Shown piece after piece: positions 52,820 through 62,043 of a stretch of DNA of 64,000 bases. Source of the stretch: Allofournierella sp. (lineage in GTDB: Bacteria; Bacillota; Clostridia; Oscillospirales; Ruminococcaceae). Under the pieces are notes generated by a model. That model searched no databases and had not been told where the DNA came from. It worked only from the letters and a program-made list of their open reading frames with translations. Position 1 is the stretch's first letter; every line of letters starts with the position of its first letter. The DNA lies in the NCBI GenBank assembly GCA_020025635.1, contig JAHHRU010000001.1, positions 124,001 to 188,000 of the forward strand, read 5' to 3'. A program made the translations under genes and the position numbers.

Positions 52820-53704
52820 TTACCGGTCGATCACTTTTTTCAGCAAAATCTGCTGAATGCCGTACACCGCGATCACAATCACCATAATGGCCACAGCCAT
52901 AGTGGCCGCCATGCCAAAGCTGTTGTACTTGAAGGCGGTATCGATGGTATACAGTGTAAAGGTTGAAGATGCGTAGCCCGGGCCGCCGCCAGTCATGATA
53001 AAGGGGATATCAAAGCACTGGAGGGTGCCGCGGATGCAGTCGAACATGACAAAGCTGAACACCATCCAGATGTTGGGCAGCTGGATCCGCCACAGCTTCT
53101 GCCAGGCGCTGGCACCGTCGATGAGGGCCGCTTCCATCATCTCGGCGGAAAGCGAAGTGAGGCCGGTGGAGAAAAGCACGATGTGATAACCGCTGAACCG
53201 CCAGGCCGAAACCGCAGCCAGCACGAAATTCACGATCTGCGGATCACTGAGCCATTTGTGGATGGAGCCCGAAAGCCCCGCCATGGTCAGGATCTCGTTG
53301 AATGCACCGTTGACCGGTGAAAAGAAATAGGAGAACGCATAAGACATGCCCACGCCGTTGATGATGAACGGCAGGAAGGCAATGGTCTTAACGAAATTCG
53401 CACCCTTGAAACGGGTATTCAGCATCACGGCAATTGCCAGCTCAATGGGGATCATGATCATGTGGACCCCAAGATAGATCAGGTTGTTGCGCAGCGAAAG
53501 CCACAGATCCGGCGAATCGCGGAACATGGTGATATAGTTGGCAATGCCGTTGAACTGTCGGTGAGGTGAAACGCCGTCCCAATCGGTAAAGCTCATGGCG
53601 ATCAGGTCAAAAGACGGATACACCACAAAAAGCAGCAGCAGGACCACCGGAATGACCAGTGCGCAGAGGATGAAGCAGTTCCTGCTTTTCTTGAGTGATT
53701 TCAT
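52820..53704 (-). CDS. Carbohydrate ABC transporter permease (MalF type)
   Basis: The 294-residue permease has six predicted helices and an EAA loop (SLSAEMMEAALIDGASAWQK). It pairs with the MalG-type permease to form the CUT1 membrane channel. The N-terminus (KKSRNCFILCALVIPVVLLLL) begins with a basic stretch and the first helix. It lies 31 bases after the binding protein. Confidence 0.93.
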   Translation of the reverse strand: MKSLKKSRNCFILCALVIPVVLLLLFVVYPSFDLIAMSFTDWDGVSPHRQFNGIANYITMFRDSPDLWLSLRNNLIYLGVHMIMIPIELAIAVMLNTRFKGANFVKTIAFLPFIINGVGMSYAFSYFFSPVNGAFNEILTMAGLSGSIHKWLSDPQIVNFVLAAVSAWRFSGYHIVLFSTGLTSLSAEMMEAALIDGASAWQKLWRIQLPNIWMVFSFVMFDCIRGTLQCFDIPFIMTGGGPGYASSTFTLYTIDTAFKYNSFGMAATMAVAIMVIVIAVYGIQQILLKKVIDR

Positions 53705-53735
53705 TCGTTCTCCTCTCTCTTGTCAGGCCGAAAGC

Positions 53736-55070
53736 TTACTCCATTCCCAACGATTTGCGTGCTTCAGACCAGCTCTTGTTCAGTTCGTCGAAGCACTGCT
53801 CCAGATCAAAGCCTTCCATCAGCATCTGTGCGCCCACCTTGTTGTGGTCGAACTTGCACTTGTTCACAATGGCAGTGAAGTCATCGCCGCCGCCCATGTA
53901 ATTCACCAGGTTCATTTCAGGCTGCTCCGCATCTGCGTAAGCCATGTACTGGTTCTTTTCCTTGGGAGCATTGGTCATGGTGCTGTCGCTTGCCAGCTCC
54001 ATGATGTAATCGCCGTAGAAATCCTCAAAATAGAACTCCAGGAAAGCCTTTGCCAGCTCGGGGTTCTCAGAGGTGTTGGTAACGCCCATGAAGAAGTCGC
54101 CCTGCACGATGTGGTTGAACTGGCCGTTCTCATCGGTATAGGGGGTGTAGAAGGTTTTCAGGGTGGACAGATCCACGCCGCTGGCTGCAATTTTAGCCAT
54201 GCCCATGGAGTTGTCGATCATCATGGCAGCCTTCTTGTTCAGGAACATGCTCAGAGCCTGGTCGTAGCCAAGGCCCAGGGGATCGCGGCCCAGAACACCG
54301 CGGTTCAAAAGGTCATACACCTTGGTGAAAGCCTTGTTGATCTCGGTGCCTTCCGCAAAGGGCTCATCCTCGGTGGCCATGATATCCCAGTAGTTGCTCT
54401 CGCCGGAGAAGCTGGCAGCAGCATACTCCATCAAAGGATACATGGGCCAGCCGTCCTTTGCGCCCATGGCAATGGCCATAAAGTCAGGGTCGGCTGCTTC
54501 GTAGTGCTTCTGAAGGGTTTCGCTGGCTGTTACAAACTCTTCCCAGGTGTGGGGAACTGCAACGCCGGCCTCTTCAAACACATCGCTCCAGTAGAAAACA
54601 TAGTCGGTGGAGATCTTTTCCGGGATGCCGATGATGCGGCCGTCCACAGCGCATTCCGCCGCCAGGATGTTGTTGGCTGCTGCCTTGGTGTCAGACAGAT
54701 CCATCATGTAATCCTTGAACACCGGATAGAAACGGGTCTGCAGATACATGATGTCGGGCAGCTCGTTTGCGGCTGCACGGATCTTCATCTGGTTGAAATA
54801 CTCAATGTCATCCTTGAATTCTTCGATCTCAATGTTCACATTGGGATACAGCTCCTGGAAACGGCCTTCCAGATCCAGTTCTTCAAACACATCCATGGCC
54901 TCGTTGTCCCAGGTGGCAAAGGTCAGGGTCGCTTTGATGTTTTTGTCCAGGCCGCCCTCGGCAGCGGAAGTTTCAGAGCTGTCTGCAGCGGGGGCCTTTT
55001 CAGAACCGCAGCCCGCAAATACTGCCGCACACATGCAAGCGCTCAAAACAAGAGCCAGTACTTTCTTCAT
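53736..55070 (-). CDS. Sugar ABC transporter substrate-binding lipoprotein
   Basis: The 444-residue lipoprotein has a type II signal peptide with lipobox VFAGC (acylated Cys about residue 21), an Ala/Ser/Glu-rich linker, and a family 1 solute-binding fold (TLTFATWDNEAMDVFEEL, ELPDIMYLQT, MMIDNSMG). It captures the solute outside the membrane for the two permeases that follow. The exact sugar cannot be told. The ribosome binding site is AGGAGGAAA. Expression is probably controlled by the two-component system directly upstream. Confidence 0.93.
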   Translation of the reverse strand: MKKVLALVLSACMCAAVFAGCGSEKAPAADSSETSAAEGGLDKNIKATLTFATWDNEAMDVFEELDLEGRFQELYPNVNIEIEEFKDDIEYFNQMKIRAAANELPDIMYLQTRFYPVFKDYMMDLSDTKAAANNILAAECAVDGRIIGIPEKISTDYVFYWSDVFEEAGVAVPHTWEEFVTASETLQKHYEAADPDFMAIAMGAKDGWPMYPLMEYAAASFSGESNYWDIMATEDEPFAEGTEINKAFTKVYDLLNRGVLGRDPLGLGYDQALSMFLNKKAAMMIDNSMGMAKIAASGVDLSTLKTFYTPYTDENGQFNHIVQGDFFMGVTNTSENPELAKAFLEFYFEDFYGDYIMELASDSTMTNAPKEKNQYMAYADAEQPEMNLVNYMGGGDDFTAIVNKCKFDHNKVGAQMLMEGFDLEQCFDELNKSWSEARKSLGME

Positions 55071-55149
55071 TTTATTTCCTCCTGTTCATTCCTCTTATCG
55101 GTTGAACTTATTTCGGATGTGTCCTCATCCGACCGTATTAGAGAATAAC

Positions 55150-55184
55150 ACAAAACCCTGTGCCATGAAAATGACACAGGGTTC
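55150..55184 (-). terminator. Terminator between the response regulator and the binding protein
   Basis: AACCCTGTGTCA and TGGCACAGGGTT pair with one mismatch around a short loop; on the minus strand TTTGTG follows. It separates the regulatory transcript from the transporter transcript. Confidence 0.75.
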
Positions 55185-55187
55185 GTT

Positions 55188-56759
55188 TTATTGATGTATT
55201 TTTACATTTTTCTTACGAAACTGCATGGGAGTCATTCCGGTTTCTCTTTTAAAAGTACGCATAAAATGCTCCACATTGTTGTATCCAACCGCATCGCAGA
55301 TCTCATAGCTGCGCAGGTCGGTTTTTTCTAGCAGCTCCCGTGCGGCGGCAATTCGCTGATGGGTCAGGTAATCGGAAAAAGAACAGTCGAACCGCCTTTT
55401 GAAAAGCGTACAGAAGTATTTTTCGTTATAACCGCTGATCTTGGCCGTCTCCCCCAGCGAAAGATCCGTGCGCATATAGTTGTCATCCATATAGCGCTTG
55501 GCTTTCAGCATGGAATCCGGGAACATTTTATCATAATTCGATTCGAAATATTCCATGATCCGCCGCACCACTGAGCTGAAATAGATCACCAGATCCCTTG
55601 AGTTTCCAATGCTGTATACCTTTTCGTACAGCTGATGCTCAAGGCCCAGCTTATAGGCAACCTGCATATCATAAAAGCACATTTCGAAATAGAGGTTGTA
55701 CAGGTGCTCCATCACCAGGGCCTGGCCCTCTTCCACACTGCTTTCCAAAATGCGGCCCACCAGTTCATTTTTGTAGTTTTCAGCCTGCTGGGTGTCGGCA
55801 TTCATCACCGCCCGAATGAATGCCTTGTATTCGTTCCCCGCATCCTGCGCTTTTGTCAGGTCAAAGCCTTTCTCCGAACCGTCATAAATGCGCCCCGGGC
55901 CATACACATAGCGCAGGGTGGTATTCATCTCGGCCTGTTTCAGCACCTTGTAAAATTCCCGCTGCGGCTCCTTTTTCGGAAACGCGACCCCCACCGTACA
56001 GGAAATGTTCATGTAGTTTTTCCAGGCTCTCTGCACCCGTGCAAAAAAGCTGCGGGCCTTCTGCTGGGTCCGGTCCGGCTGATCCAGCGAATAGAACAGG
56101 AACTGGCGGGAGGCATCCATTGAGTAAAAGCCGTCGCAGGGGCGGATCTGGGGCATCTGCATCACCAGCTGGGTCAGGGGGGTTGTGAGCATTCCCGTCA
56201 CATCGCCGCCAAGACGCTCCATCTCCCGGTCAACCTCATCCAGAAAAAAGCATGCAATGCCATACCCTTTGGACATTCCCGGCAGGGCCTGCGGCGCAGC
56301 GTTGTGATAAAACACATCCCGGAAGATCGTGCTGGTATCCGGGGCCGCCAGCTGTTCCGCAATCTCAGCCGGGGCCGGCCTTTTTTCCAGTGCCGCCTTT
56401 GCCTCACGCAGAAGCCCGATCATTCGATCTTCGCCGATCTCCTGTTTGAGCACATAATCGGCTGCGCCTTTTTTGAAAGCCTGCTTCACAAGCTCAAATT
56501 CATCAAATGCACTCAGCACAATGATATAAGGCTCCTGCCCCAGCTCATGCACCCGGTCGATCAGCTCAAGGCCGTCGCATTGCGGCATACGCATATCGGT
56601 GATCAGGATATCTGCCGGCTGCCGCTTCAAAAGCTCCAGCGCTGCCAGCCCATTGGCACAGCATCCTTCCAGCCAAACGCCCTGGGCCTGCCAGTCCACC
56701 TGCTTTTCCAATGTGGCCCGCACCATGATCTCATCGTCTACAATCACTGCTCTGAGCAA
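55188..56759 (-). CDS. YesN-type response regulator with AraC DNA-binding domain
   Basis: The 523-residue protein has an N-terminal receiver (VIVDDE, phospho-Asp in ILITDMRMP near residue 55, and Lys in YVLKQEI). A middle region of about 280 residues follows, then a C-terminal AraC domain with two helix-turn-helix units (LGETAKISGYNEKYFCTLFKR and ICDAVGYNNVEHFMRTFKRE). It should control the sugar transporter genes. The start is TTG 56759, six bases after AAGGAGG, overlapping the kinase gene by 16 bases. Confidence 0.92.
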   Translation of the reverse strand: MLRAVIVDDEIMVRATLEKQVDWQAQGVWLEGCCANGLAALELLKRQPADILITDMRMPQCDGLELIDRVHELGQEPYIIVLSAFDEFELVKQAFKKGAADYVLKQEIGEDRMIGLLREAKAALEKRPAPAEIAEQLAAPDTSTIFRDVFYHNAAPQALPGMSKGYGIACFFLDEVDREMERLGGDVTGMLTTPLTQLVMQMPQIRPCDGFYSMDASRQFLFYSLDQPDRTQQKARSFFARVQRAWKNYMNISCTVGVAFPKKEPQREFYKVLKQAEMNTTLRYVYGPGRIYDGSEKGFDLTKAQDAGNEYKAFIRAVMNADTQQAENYKNELVGRILESSVEEGQALVMEHLYNLYFEMCFYDMQVAYKLGLEHQLYEKVYSIGNSRDLVIYFSSVVRRIMEYFESNYDKMFPDSMLKAKRYMDDNYMRTDLSLGETAKISGYNEKYFCTLFKRRFDCSFSDYLTHQRIAAARELLEKTDLRSYEICDAVGYNNVEHFMRTFKRETGMTPMQFRKKNVKIHQ

Positions 56760-58525
56760 GTTGTTCCTCCTTCTCCTGGCTGCGCCGGCACCCGGATCAT
56801 GAACCGGGTGCCCTGTCCGGGTTTGCTTTCGATCTGAATTCCATACTGCGGCCCGTATTGCAGTTCGATGCGCCGCTGCACATTGGCAAGGCCGATGGAA
56901 TTTCCCTCCTGCGTGTCATGCAGGGTCTTTCGGAGCTGGCTGAGTTTTTCCTCGCTCATGCCGCTGCCGTTGTCCGCAACTTCCAGATAGAGCATCCCGT
57001 CTTCCACCCGGGATACAAGCCGGACGATGCCTTCCTCCTCTTCTTCCAGGCCATGCTTGAGCGCATTTTCCAAAAGGGGCTGCAGCAGCAGCCTTGGCAG
57101 CCGGCACTCCAGGCTTTCCGGTGAAACGTCGTGCTGAAACTCGAACCCGCTGGAATAGCGGATCTCCATAATACGGATATACGCTTCCAGCATTTTGATT
57201 TCGTCTGCCAGTGTGTGCTCTCTGTTTTGATCCCGCAAAACGCAGCTGAGGATCTTCATCAGGTTCTGGGCCATTTCACAAATGGAATCGAAATGGGCCA
57301 TATCCGCAATGAACCGAATGGTGTTTACCGTGTTGAGCAGAAAGTGGGGATTGATCTCGTTTTGCAGTGCCTTGAGTTCTTCCCGATACTTTTCAGCCTC
57401 CTGCTGCCGGTTTTGCTGAATCAGGTTTTCCATCTGCCGGCTCATTTCATTGTAGGTCTGCATCAGCTGCCGAAGCTCCAAATGGCCTTCCGGCTCCAGC
57501 CGAAAGGAAAATTCCCCCTGCCGCAGCTTTTCCATGCCCCGGCTGAGGCTGTGGATGGGTTGGAGGATTCCCCGCAAAAACAATCCCGAAAAGAGGATAT
57601 AAAGCAGCAGGATCATTGCCACGACCGCAAAGCACCACAGGATGCCTTTTATGTAAGGGCTCATCAAAAGCTGATTGTCCACCAGGGTCATCACGCACAG
57701 GCCCGTTCCCTTCAGCGGTGTGCTGAGGCACCAGTCCATCCGCCCGTGCTTCTTTTTCGGTTCCCGCCAAAAAGCAAGCGCTGTTTCGGAAAGCTCAGGA
57801 TCCCCTGCCAAAATCTCGCCATCCTGAAGAAGGAACATCCGGCTTTCGGTCTGTTCCCGGTTATGGGCTTCAATCAGCTGTATCGCATCTGATTCAAAAT
57901 AAAGGCAGGCTGTATCAATGGGCACCTCGGCCCCTTTTCGCTTGCCGGGATGCAGCGCTGCCGTAAGCAGCACCCGCCCTTTGGACGGGATCAGGGCGTC
58001 CGCCCCGATGCTTCCAATGCAGACCTGTTTGGGATTTTTCTGTGCACGCTGATACCATTCGCTTTCTCTGATTTCACCGGACGGTACCGCAAGGTCTGCA
58101 TAAAGGGCAATGGTCGTTCCGTTTTCCATATAAAAATGCAGTGCATCCAGGCCCGGAATAAGCATCCGATACCGTTCAAACAAACGCTCTAGTTCCCGCC
58201 GGGACCTTTCAGCCTCTCCCAGAGAGCCGGGCCTTTTCTCCAGCCTGTCCATCACCGCCCCTTCATCCGAAAGCAGGAAGCTGGCAATTTGAAGGGACGC
58301 CTGCCGCACTTCTGTATTCAAAGCGGAAACCACGGTTTCCTGCTGGCTGGACACCGTTTCACGGGCAGAGCGCAGCACCTGGCGAAACAGCACCGCACCG
58401 CCCAGCACTGCGCTGATGAGCAGCGGGAGCACCACCATAAGCAGGAAACGCCTGTAATAGGTTTCCTTGACACTGACCTTCTTTTTCAAAGCGAGCGCAC
58501 TTCCTTTTGCAAATTCGTTTACCAT
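56744..58525 (-). CDS. YesM-type sensor histidine kinase
   Basis: The 593-residue kinase has a transmembrane helix (FLLMVVLPLLISAVLGG), an extracellular sensor of about 250 residues, a second helix near residue 300, then HAMP, His-kinase (ALQNEINPHFLLNTVNTIR with the phospho-His) and HATPase (LLQPLLENALKHGLE, DNGSGMS, GLANVQRRIE). It phosphorylates the overlapping YesN-type regulator. ATG 58525 has no clear Shine-Dalgarno; TTG 58489, after AAAAGGA, is an alternative start. Confidence 0.92.
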   Translation of the reverse strand: MVNEFAKGSALALKKKVSVKETYYRRFLLMVVLPLLISAVLGGAVLFRQVLRSARETVSSQQETVVSALNTEVRQASLQIASFLLSDEGAVMDRLEKRPGSLGEAERSRRELERLFERYRMLIPGLDALHFYMENGTTIALYADLAVPSGEIRESEWYQRAQKNPKQVCIGSIGADALIPSKGRVLLTAALHPGKRKGAEVPIDTACLYFESDAIQLIEAHNREQTESRMFLLQDGEILAGDPELSETALAFWREPKKKHGRMDWCLSTPLKGTGLCVMTLVDNQLLMSPYIKGILWCFAVVAMILLLYILFSGLFLRGILQPIHSLSRGMEKLRQGEFSFRLEPEGHLELRQLMQTYNEMSRQMENLIQQNRQQEAEKYREELKALQNEINPHFLLNTVNTIRFIADMAHFDSICEMAQNLMKILSCVLRDQNREHTLADEIKMLEAYIRIMEIRYSSGFEFQHDVSPESLECRLPRLLLQPLLENALKHGLEEEEEGIVRLVSRVEDGMLYLEVADNGSGMSEEKLSQLRKTLHDTQEGNSIGLANVQRRIELQYGPQYGIQIESKPGQGTRFMIRVPAQPGEGGTTCSEQ

Positions 58526-58571
58526 TGTAACACGTCTTTGCAAAAGCGGCTACCCGGAGCCTTTCATTTTT

Positions 58572-59192
58572 TCACTTTTGTGTGCCTTTTTTCCAGTTTT
58601 CCCGCAGATGCTCAAACCACTCAAGGGCCGCAAACCGGACTTCGGGGGTGTTTTCCACCAGCTTCTGGCAGGAGGCTTTGGGGTAAAGGCTTTCCCCCTC
58701 TGCCGCCGGAAGGCAGAGCCCCGGATACAGAACGCAGAACCAGTTGTGCCCCTTTCCGCTGCCGATCTCCAGCCGCAGTGCATCATATTCCCCTGCCGGC
58801 AGGGTAAAGCTTTCATATTTTGTAGTGTCAAAATACATGTGCACCACCCGGGCCTTTACCGGCAGGAAACAGCCCTGCTCTGCAAGGGTCTTTTCTGCCA
58901 GCTGTTCGATTTGGGGAATTGATTTTTCCGCCGCCGCAAGCGCCCCCGCTTTGCCCTCACTTTCCGCAAACAGCGGCCCTGCCTGTTTCAAAACCGCATC
59001 CCGCACACAAAGCTTGAGGCGCTGGTCCTCGGCCGAGTCGGAATTTGCCCGGATATGAAGCCGCAGCGTATCCTGCCGCAGCTGATCTGCCGCCAGGGCA
59101 AACACCGAAAAACGGCAGCAAAAAAGCACCGCCGCAAGCAATCCCAGAAACACACTCAGCCGCAGCCAGGCTTTTCTGTCCAGTTCCCACAT
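58572..59192 (-). CDS. spoIIR: Stage II sporulation protein R
   Basis: The 206-residue protein matches SpoIIR, the forespore signal that triggers SpoIIGA processing of pro-sigma-E in the mother cell. It has an N-terminal signal/anchor helix (LRLSVFLGLLAAVLFCC) and the signature LRLHIRANSDSAEDQRLKL followed by VRDAVL. The start is ATG 59192. Its AGAGGA ribosome binding site lies within a hairpin that also overlaps the end of the ispE region. It indicates a sporulating ancestor or a sporulating strain. Confidence 0.93.
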   Translation of the reverse strand: MWELDRKAWLRLSVFLGLLAAVLFCCRFSVFALAADQLRQDTLRLHIRANSDSAEDQRLKLCVRDAVLKQAGPLFAESEGKAGALAAAEKSIPQIEQLAEKTLAEQGCFLPVKARVVHMYFDTTKYESFTLPAGEYDALRLEIGSGKGHNWFCVLYPGLCLPAAEGESLYPKASCQKLVENTPEVRFAALEWFEHLRENWKKGTQK

Positions 59193-59248
59193 AAAAAGCA
59201 CGTCCTCTCTTTTGGAAGTTCCTGCCAAAAGTATGGACGTGCTTTTTT
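59193..59248 (-). promoter_or_regulatory. Long hairpin across the ispE-spoIIR junction
   Basis: AAAAAGCACGTCC (59193-59205) pairs perfectly with GGACGTGCTTTTT (59235-59247), and an inner CTTTTGG/CCAAAAG stem extends it. On the minus strand the second arm ends in TTTTT immediately before the spoIIR ATG. It could terminate ispE transcripts and hide the spoIIR ribosome binding site. Confidence 0.75.
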
Positions 59249-59251
59249 GTT

Positions 59252-60148
59252 TTATTCAGCTGCCCCGTGTTTTTTGGGCAGATGCCGCAGCACCCGGGCA
59301 CCGCCCCGGTCCGGGCGGGTCAGGTATACCTGCTTATACTCCTTTTTCAGGGTCAGGGCCGCGTTCTTTGCTTTTTCCTCGGTATCGAACACGCCGAAAA
59401 CCGCCGAGCCGGAACCGGTCATCAGGCTTGCCAGCGCACCGCATTCCGTGAGCAGCTTTTTGATGCGGCCGGTCTCTTTTGCTCCGCTGCATTCCTCCAG
59501 CGCATTGCCGCAGGCAGCGCACAGGCCCAAAAGGTCTTCCTCCCGGATGGCCTTTTCCGCATCCGCCGCAGAGGGGTGCACCGGGCTTCCCATCTGGTCA
59601 TAGGCGGCAAAGGCGGCAGGGGTGGAAACCCCCACGCTGGGCATCACAACCGTGAACCAGCAGTCCGGGCAGGGCGGCAGGGGCTTGAGCATATCTCCAA
59701 GGCCCTGCACCCGGCAGGTGCCGCCGAAAATGGCAAAGGGCACATCCGCCCCGATCTGCGCACCCAGCGCGCAAAGCTCACTGGTGGAAAGCCGGGCATC
59801 ATACAGGGCATTCAGCCCCACCAGCACAGCGGCCGCATCCGCACTGCCGCCGGCCATGCCTGCCCGCACCGGGGTCACCTTGTGCACCTCCATGTCCACA
59901 CCGGCCAAAAGGCCCGTGTAATGGAAAAAGGCCAGCGCCGCCTTGATGGCAGTGTTTTTGTCGTTGGGCGGCACCCGGCTGCCCGGCAGCCGAAGGGACA
60001 GCCCCTGGCTTTTGCGCAGCACCACCCGTTCATGCAGGGTAATGGTCTGCATGATCATGTCCAGCGCGTGATATCCGCCGGGCAGCACCCCGGTCACATC
60101 CAGGGTCAGGTTGAGTTTTGCCGGAGCGATGACTGTTACCTGTTTCAT
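59252..60148 (-). CDS. ispE: 4-diphosphocytidyl-2-C-methyl-D-erythritol kinase
   Basis: The 298-residue GHMP kinase of the MEP isoprenoid pathway phosphorylates CDP-methylerythritol. It has APAKLNLTLDV with the substrate Lys, the ATP loop PVRAGMAGGSADAAAVLVGL and the C-terminal MTGSGSAVFGVF. Length is normal. It is separated from spoIIR by the hairpin described at 59193-59248. Confidence 0.96.
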   Translation of the reverse strand: MKQVTVIAPAKLNLTLDVTGVLPGGYHALDMIMQTITLHERVVLRKSQGLSLRLPGSRVPPNDKNTAIKAALAFFHYTGLLAGVDMEVHKVTPVRAGMAGGSADAAAVLVGLNALYDARLSTSELCALGAQIGADVPFAIFGGTCRVQGLGDMLKPLPPCPDCWFTVVMPSVGVSTPAAFAAYDQMGSPVHPSAADAEKAIREEDLLGLCAACGNALEECSGAKETGRIKKLLTECGALASLMTGSGSAVFGVFDTEEKAKNAALTLKKEYKQVYLTRPDRGGARVLRHLPKKHGAAE

Positions 60149-60188
60149 GGTTCACAACACCTCTTCTCATTCGGGCAGCCAGGGGTTC

Positions 60189-61370
60189 TCATGCCTGCTG
60201 CGCCCGAATTTCCTTCAAAAATGCTTCCATACGATCCAGCGCTTCGCTCAGATGGCGCACCGAATACGCATAGCTGATGCGCACAAAGCCTTCACCTGAA
60301 TCTCCAAAAGCGGTTCCGGGAACCACCGCCACCCGATGGGAATACAGCAGTTTTTCGCAGAATTCCTCGCTGGTCATGCCGCTGGATGCGACGGACGGGA
60401 ACACATAAAAAGCCCCTCTGGGCTCAAAGCAGTCAAGGCCCATTTCCGCCAGCCGCTTTAACACCAGGCGGCGGCGCATATCGTATTCCTGCCGCATCCG
60501 CTCCACCTCTTCATCGCATTCCCGCATGGCCACCACTGCCGCATACTGGCTGGTGGTGGGCGCACACATGATGCAGTTCTGGTGAAGCTTTGTCATCACC
60601 TTGATGATGGGGGCCGGCCCGCAGGCAAAGCCCAGCCGCCAGCCGGTCATGGCAAACGCCTTGGAAAAGCCGTTCACCACAATGGTGCGCTCGGCCATTC
60701 CCGGCAGAGAAGCGATGCTCACATGGCGATTTTCGCCATAGGTCAGCTCGCAGTAGATCTCATCCGAAAGTACCATGATATCGGTGCCGCGCAGCACCTG
60801 GGCGATCTCTTCCAGATGCTCCTTTTCCATCACCGCTCCGGTGGGGTTGCAGGGAAAAGGCAGCACCAGCAGCTTCGTGCGGGGGGTAATGGCCGCTTGC
60901 AGCTCTTCGGCAGTAAGGCGGAACTCATTTTCTGCTTTCAGCGGCACCGAAACCGGAACGCCGCCGGTGAGGGTGGTAATGGGCTGATAGCACACAAAGC
61001 AGGGTTCGGGGATGATCACCTCGTCCCCCGGTTGAACCAGGCTGCGGATGCACATATCAATGGCTTCGCTGCCGCCCACTGTGACCAGCATTTCGTTGAC
61101 CGGGTCATACTGCAGGCCGAACCGGCGCTGCATATATCCGCTGATCTCCTGCCGCAGTTCTTTCAGGCCCGCGTTTGCGGTGTAGGTGGTTTTGCCTTTT
61201 TCCAGGCATTTGATGCCTGCATCCCGGATGCGCCAGGGGGTTTTGAAATCCGGTTCGCCCACACCCAGGCTGATGCAGTCCTTCATTTCGGCGGCAATGT
61301 CAAAAAACTTGCGGATGCCGGAAGGCCGCATGGCTGCGGCCGCCGGGGCAATGATCTTGTTGTAATCCAT
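60189..61370 (-). CDS. Class I/II aminotransferase (PatA/AspC-like)
   Basis: The 393-residue PLP enzyme has the substrate-binding VGEPDFKTP, the PLP-binding FPCNPTGAV and SDEIYCEL segments, and the PLP Lys in VVNGFSKAFAMTGWRLGF. The C-terminal Arg is in EGFVRISYA. It resembles the aspartate/aromatic aminotransferases of Firmicutes; substrate uncertain. The start at ATG 61370 overlaps the Lrp stop (TGATG), so translation is coupled to the regulator. Confidence 0.9.
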   Translation of the reverse strand: MDYNKIIAPAAAAMRPSGIRKFFDIAAEMKDCISLGVGEPDFKTPWRIRDAGIKCLEKGKTTYTANAGLKELRQEISGYMQRRFGLQYDPVNEMLVTVGGSEAIDMCIRSLVQPGDEVIIPEPCFVCYQPITTLTGGVPVSVPLKAENEFRLTAEELQAAITPRTKLLVLPFPCNPTGAVMEKEHLEEIAQVLRGTDIMVLSDEIYCELTYGENRHVSIASLPGMAERTIVVNGFSKAFAMTGWRLGFACGPAPIIKVMTKLHQNCIMCAPTTSQYAAVVAMRECDEEVERMRQEYDMRRRLVLKRLAEMGLDCFEPRGAFYVFPSVASSGMTSEEFCEKLLYSHRVAVVPGTAFGDSGEGFVRISYAYSVRHLSEALDRMEAFLKEIRAQQA

Positions 61371-61849
61371 CACTGTGTGACCCACTCCCTCTCGTCGGTC
61401 TCTTCTTCACCATATGCCACGCCGTCCTTTTTATAGGTGCGCAGCACAAAGTGGGTCGCAGTGGAAAGCACGTCATCCAGCGGCGACAGCCGCTTTGCCA
61501 CAAAGGAAGCGATCTCCTGGAAGCTGTGACCGCTGATGATGAGCTGCAGGTCATAGCCGCCGCTCATCAAAAGCACACTCTGCACCTCACGCATGGAGGC
61601 GATCGCAGTGGCGATCTCATCAAATCCATGGCTCTTTTTGGGGCGCACCCGCAGCTCGATCACAGCCTTCACCTTATCGGTTCCGGTTTTTTCCCAGTCC
61701 ACCAGGGCCTTGTAGCCCCGGATGACTCCCTGTTTTTCATATTCATCCATCTGTGCCGCCACTGCTTCGGGGGTCTGGTTCAGCATTGCAGCCAGATCTT
61801 CCACAGACAGCCGGGCATTTTCTTCCAAAAGCTTTAACAGCCGTTCCAT
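61370..61849 (-). CDS. Lrp/AsnC family transcription regulator
   Basis: The 159-residue protein has an N-terminal helix-turn-helix (LLKLLEENARLSVEDLAAML) and a C-terminal RAM/ACT-like ligand domain (VKAVIELRVRPKKSHGFDEI). It is cotranscribed with the aminotransferase and probably senses an amino acid related to its substrate. Confidence 0.92.
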   Translation of the reverse strand: MERLLKLLEENARLSVEDLAAMLNQTPEAVAAQMDEYEKQGVIRGYKALVDWEKTGTDKVKAVIELRVRPKKSHGFDEIATAIASMREVQSVLLMSGGYDLQLIISGHSFQEIASFVAKRLSPLDDVLSTATHFVLRTYKKDGVAYGEEETDEREWVTQ

Positions 61850-61918
61850 ATCCGTTCCCTCTTTCGCCTGCCTTTTTATTTCCGCAACACTGCACGGACC
61901 CGGCAGGACCTTTCACTT

Positions 61919-61947
61919 ATTATAAAAAAAAATCGGTGCAAAGTAAA
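61919..61947 (-). promoter_or_regulatory. Promoter of the Lrp-aminotransferase operon
   Basis: TTTACT (61947-61942) and TATAAT (61924-61919) are 17 bases apart on the minus strand, with a T-run just before the -10. Confidence 0.6.
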
Positions 61948-61968
61948 CAAATTCCCAGTAAAATCTGC

Positions 61969-61974
61969 TATAAT
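61969..61974 (+). promoter_or_regulatory. -10 element for the ACT-UPF0210 operon
   Basis: TATAAT in CTGCTATAATAGC lies 70 bases before the ATG. The -35 region is weak. It is divergent from the Lrp promoter, with about 45 bases between the two -10 boxes. Confidence 0.55.
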
Positions 61975-62043
61975 AGCCTTGCAAATCCATTTTTTAGAGG
62001 GCTCCGCCCTTTTCCGGGTGGAATGAAAAAGGGAGGAAAAATT

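Noticed and set aside
58489..58543. Start of the YesM-type kinase at TTG 58543
   Set aside because: No ribosome binding site precedes it. ATG 58525 or TTG 58489 are more likely; the exact start stays open.
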